NCBI RefSeq assembly: GCF_020178975.1
Contig: NZ_JAHXBU010000040.1
Location: 101,476-165,475, forward strand
DNA: 64,000 nt
Direction: 5' to 3'
Source: Cesiribacter sp. SM1
Lineage (GTDB): Bacteria; Bacteroidota; Bacteroidia; Cytophagales; Cyclobacteriaceae
The notes beneath the pieces are model-generated. The model was not told where the DNA came from. It made no database searches and saw only the letters and a program-made list of their open reading frames with translations. Shown here in pieces: positions 35,331-43,883 of this stretch (position 1 is its first letter; the number at the start of each line of letters is the position of its first letter). Made by a program: the position numbers and the translations under genes.

Positions 35331-38261
35331 TTAGCTTTCAAAATTCTTCAGAAACAGGCGGAATGTGGTGCCCTCTCCGGGTTTGCTGATTACCTCTATT
35401 TTTCCACCTGTTTTAGTTACAATATTGTTGATGAGGTGCAGGCCAATACCTTTGCCGCTTGCCTTTTGGGTAAAGCGCTGAAAGGGCCTGAACAGCTTGT
35501 TTTTATATTTTTCCACATCTATGCCAATACCGTTATCAGAAAACTCCAGGAGCTTATACCCGCGGTAGGTACGGCAACTGATCCTGATGATTAGCTTTTC
35601 ATTTTCTTTTCTGTACTTAATGGCATTGCTTAACAGGTTTCTGAAAAGGCTCTCGAGGTAAAATGGTATAAACACGATATCGGGGCAATTCTGAAAGTTT
35701 GCCTGTATTTCGTGAGGCACCTCCTGCAGGCGCTCCTGTAGCTCCTGATGTACCATGCTGAAAACCTCTCTGAAGTTGAGTGTTTTTGCCGGACTTTGCC
35801 GCAGGCTCTGCAACTCAATGGAATGGATCATGGCCTGCAGGGTATTGTCCAGGCGGTACAGGCTGGTTTCCATAGACTGTATAACCTTGCCGTTCTTTTC
35901 CCTGCCATTATCGCGTAGTAACTGTAGCAGGCCCTTCATGTTGGCAACCGGCGAGCGCAGGTCGTGGGCAGCTGCATGTACAAAATTATCCAGGTACTGG
36001 TTTATCTGGTTCAGGCGTTCATTCTGTGTTTGCAGCCTTTTACGCTGCAGCTTGTTTTCATGAATATCGGTGCAGGAGCCAAACCATTTGCTAACATTAC
36101 CCTGTGCATCTGTAACAGGCACGCCCCTGGCTAAAAACCAGCGGTAGCGGCCGCTTTTGTGACGCAGCCTGTACTCTACCTGGTATTGGGTGCGGGAGGC
36201 AATGGCTTTATTCCAGGTTTTCTGTGTGCGGCTTGTATCCTCCGGATGCACATACTTTATCCAGTCCCACCCATTGCTGATGGTTTCATCTTCGCCGGTA
36301 TAGTCAAACCACTTTTTGTTGAAGTAGGTGGCACGCCCATCGGCATGGGTAGTCCAAACAATATGGGGCAGGCTTTCTGATATGGTTTTAAACTCTTCTG
36401 CCGCCAGCCGCTCCAGTTCACCTGCAATTTTAGCCTCGTGTACATCACTAATAATGCCTATCCACTTAATTGCTGAGTGCTGGTAGCTGTACAATGGTAC
36501 GGCCCGGGCAATATGCCAGCGGTATAAGCCATGCCTGTTGCGCAGGCGCAGCTCCAGCTGCAGTCCGGGAGCCTTAAACCGTACAGCTTCAAACCACTGC
36601 TGCATGCTGCAGTCAAAGTCGTCCGGGTGAATCACCCTTTTCCAGTCAACTTTGTCGGCCCTGGTATGCGGCAGGTTGGTGTATTTGAAAAAAGCAGTAT
36701 TGAGGTAGTCGATCTGCCCGTCGGGGCGGGCAGTAAAAATTGTCTGGGGCAGGTTTTCGGCCAACACCAAAAATTCACGCGCATCTTTCAGCTCTTTCTC
36801 TATCAGCCTTTCCCTGCTTGTGTTTATGGTTCTTGAGGATGCCCCAATTAGTTGTCCCTGCTCATCGCGGATCGGGGAAAAGTTTATTTCATAGTAATTA
36901 CGCTCCCTATCCGGATGGCCAAACTCCTGCTGAATGCTAAACTCCTCTCCATTCAGGGCTCTTTCCCAGAGGTCGTTTGCATTCTTTAGCTCTTCCGGAT
37001 ACTCTGCCAGCAGATCTGTTATGTTTTGCTTTAGCTTAACCTCTGCTCCAAAGATCTGCTGCATTTCTTCTGCAAAAGCAGCGTTAAACGCAATCAGTCT
37101 TTTATCGGTGTTGAAGGCACAAATAATATCCTTAGTACCTTCTATGATCGCGCGCAACCTGGCGTTCGCCTGCTCCAGGTCTTTTTCTTTCTGGGCCAGC
37201 TCTGTGATATCACGCGTAATCACCAATACACTGGCTATCTCGCCACCCTCATCAAGTTCGGGCACCAGCAGGCTGTATATATCTCTTATTTCCTGCTTGG
37301 GCGACTTTACTTTGCCGGCATAGGTTTGCATCTGGCCGGTCTGCAGGGCTTTCTGCAGCTTGTTTTCAAAGCCATCCCAGCTGGGGTCAGGAAAGTTGGT
37401 GTCGCCAATACTTTTGCCCAGGTATTCAGATGATTTTTTGCCGGTGAAGTTTTCTATGGCAGGGTTGGCAAACAGATACCGAAGCTCCTGGTCAAAGCGT
37501 GTGATAACATCAGGAATATTTTCAGCAAGCGTATACCACTGCTGGTCAGGTTGTTTTCTGTGCGATATATCATTGCCCTCTATAAACAGGTGCTCAAGCT
37601 GCCCCTGCTGATCATAGATAGGCTTTATGCTGAATTTACCATGAAAGCTAAGACCGTTGTACCTTATGATCCACTCCTGCAGATCTACCTGCTCTCCTGC
37701 AGCGGCCCTTTGTATGGCCTCCCTGATCCTTGTCGTATTGTGGCTGGTTTCCCTAAAGCAGGTGCTCTCCCAGAGGGGTTTGTCCCATACTTCTTCTTCC
37801 TCATGGCCTAAAAACTTCTTGCTGATTTTATTTAGCTCCCTGATGTTGCCTTCGGCATCCAGCAGTACCATAAAAAGGGAGGTGTGATCGAAAAAGGCAC
37901 GGTATACTGGTTCTTTACAGGTGGCAGCCGTGCTTATGAGTGCGGCACCGGCATCGGCAGACTGTATATGCCTGATGCTCTCCTGCACCCATTCGTAGGT
38001 GCCGTTTCTGGTTAAAATGCGGTAGGTTAGGTTTCTTTCCTGGTTAAGAGCCAGCTTGAGTGCAGACCTGCGGCGGGGCTGGTCGTGTGGGTGCAGCAGC
38101 GACTGCCACTGCCGTGGTGTTAATGTATCTTCAAAACCAACAAGCCTGCTGCAGGCGGGGGCAAAGGCATACCGATCCCCCTCCAGGCTCTGCCACCAAT
38201 GCAGGCCAGGTAACTGATCTAACAGTTGGGTGTAGACATAGAGTTGTAAACCCTGCTCCAT
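35331..38261 (-). CDS. Multi-PAS sensor histidine kinase
   Basis: A 976-residue soluble kinase with at least six PAS/PAC units in tandem (about residues 1-730), including repeated YRWFLARGVP and YRWHIARAVPLY PAC endings. The HisKA motif AAAHDLRSPVAN puts the phosphorylated residue at His766. The HATPase domain has NLLSNAIKY, DNGIGIDV and GKGIGLHLI. No membrane segment is predicted, so signals are cytoplasmic (redox, light or ligands). No response regulator is adjacent. The two kinases in this region share the same HDLRSP motif but differ greatly in length. Confidence 0.92.
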   Translation of the reverse strand: MEQGLQLYVYTQLLDQLPGLHWWQSLEGDRYAFAPACSRLVGFEDTLTPRQWQSLLHPHDQPRRRSALKLALNQERNLTYRILTRNGTYEWVQESIRHIQSADAGAALISTAATCKEPVYRAFFDHTSLFMVLLDAEGNIRELNKISKKFLGHEEEEVWDKPLWESTCFRETSHNTTRIREAIQRAAAGEQVDLQEWIIRYNGLSFHGKFSIKPIYDQQGQLEHLFIEGNDISHRKQPDQQWYTLAENIPDVITRFDQELRYLFANPAIENFTGKKSSEYLGKSIGDTNFPDPSWDGFENKLQKALQTGQMQTYAGKVKSPKQEIRDIYSLLVPELDEGGEIASVLVITRDITELAQKEKDLEQANARLRAIIEGTKDIICAFNTDKRLIAFNAAFAEEMQQIFGAEVKLKQNITDLLAEYPEELKNANDLWERALNGEEFSIQQEFGHPDRERNYYEINFSPIRDEQGQLIGASSRTINTSRERLIEKELKDAREFLVLAENLPQTIFTARPDGQIDYLNTAFFKYTNLPHTRADKVDWKRVIHPDDFDCSMQQWFEAVRFKAPGLQLELRLRNRHGLYRWHIARAVPLYSYQHSAIKWIGIISDVHEAKIAGELERLAAEEFKTISESLPHIVWTTHADGRATYFNKKWFDYTGEDETISNGWDWIKYVHPEDTSRTQKTWNKAIASRTQYQVEYRLRHKSGRYRWFLARGVPVTDAQGNVSKWFGSCTDIHENKLQRKRLQTQNERLNQINQYLDNFVHAAAHDLRSPVANMKGLLQLLRDNGREKNGKVIQSMETSLYRLDNTLQAMIHSIELQSLRQSPAKTLNFREVFSMVHQELQERLQEVPHEIQANFQNCPDIVFIPFYLESLFRNLLSNAIKYRKENEKLIIRISCRTYRGYKLLEFSDNGIGIDVEKYKNKLFRPFQRFTQKASGKGIGLHLINNIVTKTGGKIEVISKPGEGTTFRLFLKNFES

Positions 38262-38347
38262 AATAGGGTGCTGTACCTGTAGGCACGCGAAAAAAAATAG
38301 TGTCGGCTACTCTTGCAATAGTACGGGAGCAGGCATGCAAGGTTGGC

Positions 38348-38941
38348 TTACTCTTTCACCCACCTTACTTTGTCGGCAATGGGGCTGCGCCGCCCTGCAG
38401 GCCAGTCGTTTTTGGGGATGCCCAGGTAAAGGAAGCCCAGGAGCTTGTCGTTAGGCTCAAGACCAAAGAATGACAGTGCCTCCAGCCGGTAGGTAATGCC
38501 GCCACTGCCCCAGTAGCAGCCAATGCCATAGGCGGCAGCGGTGAGCCACATGTTTTGAACGGCGCAGGCTACTGCTTCTACCTCTTCAATTTCCGGTACT
38601 TTTCCCTTTGGGTCACGTTTTAAGCCTATACTAATCACATGTGAGCACATGAGTGGGGTATCGAGCAGCTTCTGATGTTTGCTTTCCACATAGCTGCCCT
38701 CCTCCATGGCAAACTGCTTGTAGAGGTCTGCCTGAAAATTAGCAAGTTTCTGAAGTCCTGTTTCTGTAAACACTGTAAACCGCCATGGTTCGGTAAGGGC
38801 ATGTGTGGGTGCCCAGTTGGCGTTTTCCAGCAATTGTTCTATAACTGCATCATCTATACGTTCGCCGGAAAAGCTTACCGGGTAAACAGCACGGCGGTAG
38901 CTAATGAGGTGATTAATCTCCTGGGTATCAAACTTCTTCAT
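38348..38941 (-). CDS. Nitroreductase family protein
   Basis: A 197-residue FMN-dependent nitroreductase. The N-terminal SYRRAVYP loop, WAPTHALTEPWRFTVF (the FMN-binding segment) and the C-terminal LGFLYLGIP motif are typical. It probably reduces quinones or nitro compounds with NAD(P)H. Length is usual. It lies downstream of the ECF41-like sigma gene on the same strand, after a weak terminator. Confidence 0.9.
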   Translation of the reverse strand: MKKFDTQEINHLISYRRAVYPVSFSGERIDDAVIEQLLENANWAPTHALTEPWRFTVFTETGLQKLANFQADLYKQFAMEEGSYVESKHQKLLDTPLMCSHVISIGLKRDPKGKVPEIEEVEAVACAVQNMWLTAAAYGIGCYWGSGGITYRLEALSFFGLEPNDKLLGFLYLGIPKNDWPAGRRSPIADKVRWVKE

Positions 38942-38974
38942 GCACTAAGCAGAAACAAAAAAACAGGTGAATTG

Positions 38975-39006
38975 AAAAAAAATAGAACTTGCTCCCTGAC
39001 AGGAGC
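38975..39006 (-). terminator. Weak terminator at the sigma gene stop
   Basis: On the minus strand GCTCC pairs with GGAGC directly at the stop codon of the sigma gene, and a T-run follows some ten bases later. The five-base stem and the distance make it weak, but it supports a real gene end here. Confidence 0.4.
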
Positions 39007-39623
39007 TATTCGCTGAACGGCATTTTACGCTTGAAGTCTTCTTTGAGATTATCTACCAGCTCGAGAAAGGAGCCATTACGGCAGGAATCCAGAAAAGTAT
39101 TCAGTGTTTGCCTGTGCTGATCCATGTTGAATGAGAACCGTACTTTCTCCTGCTGTAACTTAGCCTGTGCACGGCAAAAGAGCTGGCGGCAGTTGTCTTT
39201 CTTCTTTTCTACAATTTCAGCAATTTCTGCGTAATCGTAGTTAAAGACTTCCCTGAAAAGATAAACTGTACGCTCAGAAGGCTCCAGCTTTTGCAGCAGC
39301 ACCTTTAAAGCCTCAGATACTTCTCCCTCACGCTCAACAAAATTGATGTTGATGTCAAAATGAGCGATCCATTCGGCATGGAGCAGCGGGTCCAGTAGCT
39401 CTTCGGCACTGTGACGCAACTGCTTAAGGTGGTTAAGGCAGTTGTTGATAACAGAGCGTACCAGGTAGGCCTTTAAGTTTTCAATTACTTTAGGGGGCTG
39501 GCTCAAAAACTTAAGGAAGGTATCCTGTACGATATCCTCTGCATCCATTATGTTTTTTACCATGCGCTGAGCAATGGAAATCAACAACGGCTGGTATTGT
39601 ATAATGGCGGCTTCGTATGACAT
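39006..39623 (-). CDS. ECF sigma factor, ECF41-like, with truncated C-terminus
   Basis: A 205-residue sigma factor. Region 2 (DAEDIVQDTFLKFL) and region 4 (RTVYLFREVFNYDYAEIAEI, then KKKDNCRQLFCRAQAKL) match the SigJ/ECF41 type. After region 4 the sequence QHRQTLNTFLDSCRNGSFLE looks like the first helix of the SnoaL-like domain that ECF41 factors carry, but the protein ends about 20 residues later instead of continuing for about 100. In ECF41 factors this domain controls activity. No anti-sigma gene is adjacent. The downstream frame shows no continuation. Confidence 0.82.
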   Translation of the reverse strand: MSYEAAIIQYQPLLISIAQRMVKNIMDAEDIVQDTFLKFLSQPPKVIENLKAYLVRSVINNCLNHLKQLRHSAEELLDPLLHAEWIAHFDININFVEREGEVSEALKVLLQKLEPSERTVYLFREVFNYDYAEIAEIVEKKKDNCRQLFCRAQAKLQQEKVRFSFNMDQHRQTLNTFLDSCRNGSFLELVDNLKEDFKRKMPFSE

Positions 39624-39739
39624 AGCAGCAACTTACGCTCCTTAAAAGCAAATCAACACTTTACAGTAAACAAATATAGATGAAATATCTAATATAAGGA
39701 TGGCTCCTCCTTTACTTAAACTGTAAGCTATGGTATAAG

Positions 39740-39758
39740 TTCCTTCCACTGGAAGGAA
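39740..39758. other. Perfect inverted repeat upstream of the ECF41-like sigma gene
   Basis: TTCCTTCC (39740-39747) and GGAAGGAA (39751-39758) flank a three-base centre, about 115 bases before the sigma start in a spacer of some 300 bases. No T-run follows on either strand in the expected place. It could be an operator or an mRNA hairpin. The rest of 39624-39922 shows nothing else I can identify. Confidence 0.4.
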
Positions 39759-39922
39759 AAATTCCCGGGCCAGGATAGCCCCTGAAATGGCTGGTTAACA
39801 AAGTTGCATCAGCACACATGCTGACGCTTTTTACTTTTACACTGCAATAAACCTGAAAAGTACCTGCTACTGCAGCAACACGGGCACTCTTTATTCCCAA
39901 CGTATTTTATGTTCTGCAGCTA

Positions 39923-40990
39923 TCATAAGTTCTGCATTTGAGCATCGGTAAAACCATACACCTCCTGTAGCAGGGCCCTGGCTTGTTCCAGTTCTTCAAA
40001 GCTCGCCTCTGCGGGATTAGCCCCTAACAGGGCTGTTAGCTCATTGCCGCTTATCCTGCTGGCCGGGTTGTATCGTAATGCCTGTGCAAAAGCACTGCTC
40101 TCGGACCAGCTGTGGTAATAGGCGCCGGTGTTATTTTCGCGTTTTGCTTTGATGGTAGCATTAATGCTGTGCACCACATTTGCAGCAGCGAGTAAATCCC
40201 ATTTTTCCCTGATGGTAGCAATTGCTTCGTTGCGGGCAATCAAATCATTACGGTTAATAGCAGCACGTCCGCTGATGAAAGCATCCATGATATCCTGCCG
40301 CACATCTAGCTGGCTGGCATGCTGATTGGCATATCTTCCCCAGAACCAGGCATTTTTAGCATATGCAGTGTCTTGGGCCATACCATCGGTGGCGGGAAAA
40401 TCATTAGGTACACCAAAATAACCAAAAGCCTGGTCCCAGTGGTACTGCATGGCAGTGCCCTTGCCTTCGGTAACTTTTGTGTTATCTGCATTCATTTTTT
40501 CCTCACCTAAATACACGGCTGTTGCCTGCCAGTACAGGATGGAACCCACCAGGCCTTTTGCCAGTATTTCGGCAGGCTCAATGCCTTTTTCTGTAACCAG
40601 ATATGTATCTACAACCTGGGCCGGGTTGCCACTTAATGTTTCAATCTGCTTGAAAAGAGCGGTAACCTTTGCTTTTGTAGTGCCTGTTGTATCGGTTGAT
40701 GTAACAGAGGACAGATTTTTATCGGTTCCGAACAGTTTGCCGCTATTCTCATAGATAGCAGTTAAGTCGGCAGCTGTTACCCTGGTTTTTCCATCAGCGG
40801 CGCCTGCTTTTTTTATCAAAGAGTCCAGTAGCAGTATGCGTTGCTGCTGACCACTTACATCTACATTTTCAAAATTATAACTCTGGGGAACAGCGGGGGT
40901 ACTGGTAAAAAGATCTTCTTCATCACAGGCAACGGCCAGTAAGCCGGCAGTGAGTGTAAATAGTATATAATGATTCAGTCGGCGAAGCAT
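39923..40990 (-). CDS. DUF4856 family lipoprotein
   Basis: A 355-residue lipoprotein (signal ending LLAVAC, followed by acidic DEED). The family pattern SYNFENVDVSGQQQRILLLD and the later QYHWDQAFGYFGVPNDFP match DUF4856, found in Bacteroidota and Proteobacteria next to imelysin-like iron or metal uptake genes. Here no imelysin neighbour is present. It is probably surface-exposed because of the acidic residues after the lipid-bearing Cys. The gene is monocistronic. Confidence 0.78.
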   Translation of the reverse strand: MLRRLNHYILFTLTAGLLAVACDEEDLFTSTPAVPQSYNFENVDVSGQQQRILLLDSLIKKAGAADGKTRVTAADLTAIYENSGKLFGTDKNLSSVTSTDTTGTTKAKVTALFKQIETLSGNPAQVVDTYLVTEKGIEPAEILAKGLVGSILYWQATAVYLGEEKMNADNTKVTEGKGTAMQYHWDQAFGYFGVPNDFPATDGMAQDTAYAKNAWFWGRYANQHASQLDVRQDIMDAFISGRAAINRNDLIARNEAIATIREKWDLLAAANVVHSINATIKAKRENNTGAYYHSWSESSAFAQALRYNPASRISGNELTALLGANPAEASFEELEQARALLQEVYGFTDAQMQNL

Positions 40991-41114
40991 ACTGTGGGTT
41001 CAGATGGAAATAGTATAACAGGAGCAAAGCTATGGACAGTGTGTAATTATTTCTAATCAAACGCTATGCTTTTCTTATGTACCTGTGAATAAAATCAATA
41101 TAGGGGCCTGCAGG

Positions 41115-41735
41115 TTAATCTGGCTGATAGAGAACCGGCTTGCCATTCTTCATCAGGTAAGCCTTTTCTGCCAGTTCAAAAAGGGCTTCTTCCTGGTCGG
41201 AGTAGGTCTCTATAAGCTTGTATGGCCTGCCGGCAAAATGTTCATTGAGCCGGCGCACTTTTTCCTCGTCCTTAAGTGCCTTGCCTTTTATCTTGTAGGT
41301 ACCTTTTTCGTAGCGGGTTTGGGTAGCCATCCAGGCGTCTGCCTGCAGCTGTTTTTCAAAAAGAGGAGCCACGTACACATCAAAGCCGCCTGTAATAAAA
41401 ATAATTTGTACGCCCTGTGCCCGTAGTTCTTTTATGCGCTGCAGCAGGGGCTCGTTAAAATGATCGTCCCATTCTACCTCCCAGAACTGGCGGGCATATT
41501 TGTGCACCTGCTCCGGGGGGAGCCCATCCAGGTACTTGAAGAAGTTCTCCTTGAATTTGGTTTTATTGATGAGCTTCAGCTTTTTCATCAGCCCATAAAC
41601 AGACAACTGCAGGATGTTTAGTAGCTTATAATTTTTCTTGTAGCAAATGAATTTGAAAAACTCATCTTTTGATGATTTGCGATAAACCGTTTGGTTAAGA
41701 TCGAAAACCGCTACTTTAACCGGCTCCTGCGCCAT
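41115..41735 (-). CDS. HAD-superfamily IB-type protein with altered motifs
   Basis: A 206-residue protein with the HAD fold. Motif I reads VAVFDLNQTVY: the nucleophile Asp is present but the general acid/base Asp at position +2 is Asn. Motif II is IIFITGG. Motif IV reads TYSDQEEALFELA, in which the usual SDSxxD acidic pair is only partly kept. Most HAD-IB phosphatases need both Asp residues of motif I, so activity may be changed or lost. It follows an EamA-family transporter gene on the same strand after about 40 bases. Confidence 0.75.
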   Translation of the reverse strand: MAQEPVKVAVFDLNQTVYRKSSKDEFFKFICYKKNYKLLNILQLSVYGLMKKLKLINKTKFKENFFKYLDGLPPEQVHKYARQFWEVEWDDHFNEPLLQRIKELRAQGVQIIFITGGFDVYVAPLFEKQLQADAWMATQTRYEKGTYKIKGKALKDEEKVRRLNEHFAGRPYKLIETYSDQEEALFELAEKAYLMKNGKPVLYQPD

Positions 41736-41775
41736 ATGCTGATTTATGTTTCATAAACCAACGAGCATCAGTGGC

Positions 41776-42867
41776 TTAGAGTTTTGGCTTTGCTTGTTTA
41801 GGGCGCTGGTTAGCTATGTAAACTCCGGCAATAACGGCAGCCATGCCTACAAAGTGCATTGGCAGCAGCACTTCGCCATCCAGCACCCCTACTATTACAG
41901 CTACAATAGGTATAAGGTAGGTGGTGAAGGAGGTAAACATAGGTGTGGTCATTTGCACCAGGCGGTTAAACAGAATAAGGGCGATGGCCGTGCCAATTAC
42001 GCCAAGTGTAACCACTGCCAGCAACGACCAGCCTGCGGTTGGCTGTGTTTGCAGGTGGTAAGTAAAGTCGGTAAAACCAAACAGGTACACTACTGCACCT
42101 GGCATCACAAGCGCCAGAGAAACCGCCGTAATTACTACCGGCCTTAAGCTGCCCAGGTAAGCTTTAATAATGTTAAGGTTAAGGCCGTAGCAAAGTGTTG
42201 CCAGAATAACCAGAAATGCATAGAAGTTAATGCTGCCTAACTCGCCACCGGCTTTGGCCAGGGCCAGCACAATAGAGCCAACAAAGCTGATGGCCAGGCC
42301 TACTGCATTACGCACGGTAAACTTATGACCAAAGAAAATGGCACCTATTACCACCACAAACAGGGGTGTGAGGGCATTGAGAATACCCGTAACGCTGGAT
42401 GAGAGCTGTGTTTGAGCCTTGGCGAATAAAAAGGCAGGAATAAAAGAACCCACCAGGCCAATAACCAGCAGCAGCATGCGGTTGCGCCCATTGAGCCCGC
42501 CTATATGTTTCAGGGCAATGGGCAGCAGGGCAAGGCCGGCGGCAATAATGCGCAAAGCACCTACCTCGCCTGCACTATAGGCTAGTAAAGATTTTTTTAT
42601 CAGAATAAAAGAGTTACCCCAGATAATGGCCAGCAGTATCAGCAGGGCCCAGGCCACAACTTGTTTGTTAGAGCGAAGATTACCAAAACGTGTCTGGGTA
42701 GATTGCCCATTCTTATGCACAGCATTTACATGCGGGGCATCTCCATGCGGGGCATCCTCATGCAGGGAATCCCTGGGCTGGATTTCTTTAGTCTGCATCT
42801 TGTTTGTGTGGGCCTCCTCAGGCTTTGTCTCGCCATGCCGGCTCTTGCTAGGCAAAGCTGTAGGCAT
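41776..42867 (-). CDS. EamA/DMT-family transporter with His-rich N-terminal extension
   Basis: A ten-helix transporter of the drug/metabolite superfamily with two EamA repeats (first helix VVAWALLILLAIIWGNSFIL, last helix PIVAVIVGVLDGEVLLPMHF). Ahead of the first helix lie about 70 cytoplasmic residues that are His- and Asp-rich (HEDAPHGDAPHVNAVHK), encoded by three 15-bp repeats. The start is uncertain: a TTG at 42885 follows a GGAGG, an ATG at 42867 is used here, and an ATG at 42798 would avoid overlap with dusB. The substrate is unknown. Confidence 0.82.
   Translation of the reverse strand: MPTALPSKSRHGETKPEEAHTNKMQTKEIQPRDSLHEDAPHGDAPHVNAVHKNGQSTQTRFGNLRSNKQVVAWALLILLAIIWGNSFILIKKSLLAYSAGEVGALRIIAAGLALLPIALKHIGGLNGRNRMLLLVIGLVGSFIPAFLFAKAQTQLSSSVTGILNALTPLFVVVIGAIFFGHKFTVRNAVGLAISFVGSIVLALAKAGGELGSINFYAFLVILATLCYGLNLNIIKAYLGSLRPVVITAVSLALVMPGAVVYLFGFTDFTYHLQTQPTAGWSLLAVVTLGVIGTAIALILFNRLVQMTTPMFTSFTTYLIPIVAVIVGVLDGEVLLPMHFVGMAAVIAGVYIANQRPKQAKPKL
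42730..42774. repeat. Three 15-bp tandem repeats in the transporter N-terminus
   Basis: Three adjacent copies start with ATGCGGGGCATC, ATGCGGGGCATC and ATGCAGGGAATC (plus-strand reading). In the minus-strand gene they encode the DAPH repeats. Copies one and two are almost identical and the third is diverged, so this looks like recent slippage inside a low-constraint coding region. Confidence 0.8.
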
Positions 42868-43843
42868 TTGAAAATTCGTTAGCAATTTCCTCCAGAATTA
42901 CCAGCAGCTCATCGTAAGATTCGCTGGTAACAAGGCGTATCCTGTAGGGCTTAAAGTTCTGCAGACCTTTGAAGTAGTTGGTGAAATGAGGCCTCATTTC
43001 ATAAATACCCTGCTTTTCGCCTTTCCATTCTACAGAAAAGCGCAGATGTTCCTTCACAGTTGCCATCCTTTCCTGCAGGGTAGGCGGGGGCAGCAGCTCG
43101 CCGGTGGCATTGTAGTGCTTAATTTCTCTGAAAATCCAGGGATAACCAATGGCAGCACGGCCAATCATTACACCATCAACGCCATAGCGCTTCCAGTAGT
43201 CCACAGCTTTCTGGGGCGAGTCAATATCGCCATTGCCAAAAATAGGTATATGAATGGAGGGGTGACTTTTCACCTCTTCAATCCAGCTCCAGTCGGCCTC
43301 ACCTTTGTACATCTGCTGACGGGTGCGGCCGTGTATGGTAAGGGCCTGAATACCCGCATCCTGCAGGCGCTGGGCTACTTCTATAATTTTTATAGTGTCA
43401 TGGTCCCAGCCCAGGCGTGTTTTTACCGTTACGGGTTTATTTACCCGTTTTACAATTTCGGCTGTCATGGTCTGCATTTTGGGGATATCCAGCAGAATGC
43501 CGGCACCGGCCCCTTTGCAGGCCACTTTTTTTACAGGGCAGCCGTAGTTAATATCGATCAGCTCCGGATTGGCTTCTTCGGCAATGGCTGCAGCCTGACG
43601 CATGCTTTCTATCTCGGCACCAAAGATCTGGATGCCGATGGGACGTTCGTAGTCGTAGATATCCAGCTTCTGCACCGATTTGTCGGCATGGCGGATCAGG
43701 CCTTCTGCAGCAATAAATTCTGTATACATCAGGTCTGCACCGTTTGCCTTGCAAACCGCTCGGAACGGAGGATCACTTACATCCTCCATGGGCGCCAGCA
43801 GGAGCGGAAAATCGCCTAACTCAAGGTTTCCTATCTTTACCAA
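42848..43843 (-). CDS. dusB: tRNA-dihydrouridine synthase, DusB type
   Basis: A 331-residue FMN enzyme that reduces uridine in the tRNA D-loop. The N-terminal LAPMEDVSDPPFR, the active-site NYGCPVKKVACKGAGAG (catalytic Cys in this loop), TVKTRLGWDHD and GRAAIGYPWIF motifs are all present. Length is usual. The transporter gene follows on the same strand, with its likely start overlapping or touching the dusB stop, so the two are in one operon. Confidence 0.96.
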   Translation of the reverse strand: MVKIGNLELGDFPLLLAPMEDVSDPPFRAVCKANGADLMYTEFIAAEGLIRHADKSVQKLDIYDYERPIGIQIFGAEIESMRQAAAIAEEANPELIDINYGCPVKKVACKGAGAGILLDIPKMQTMTAEIVKRVNKPVTVKTRLGWDHDTIKIIEVAQRLQDAGIQALTIHGRTRQQMYKGEADWSWIEEVKSHPSIHIPIFGNGDIDSPQKAVDYWKRYGVDGVMIGRAAIGYPWIFREIKHYNATGELLPPPTLQERMATVKEHLRFSVEWKGEKQGIYEMRPHFTNYFKGLQNFKPYRIRLVTSESYDELLVILEEIANEFSNAYSFA

Positions 43844-43883
43844 TTTACAAATCCGTATTTTAGCGTAAATTTATGCCTTAATT

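Noticed and set aside
42986..43819. 277-codon open frame opposite dusB
   Set aside because: Antisense shadow; the minus-strand gene has every catalytic motif of DusB.
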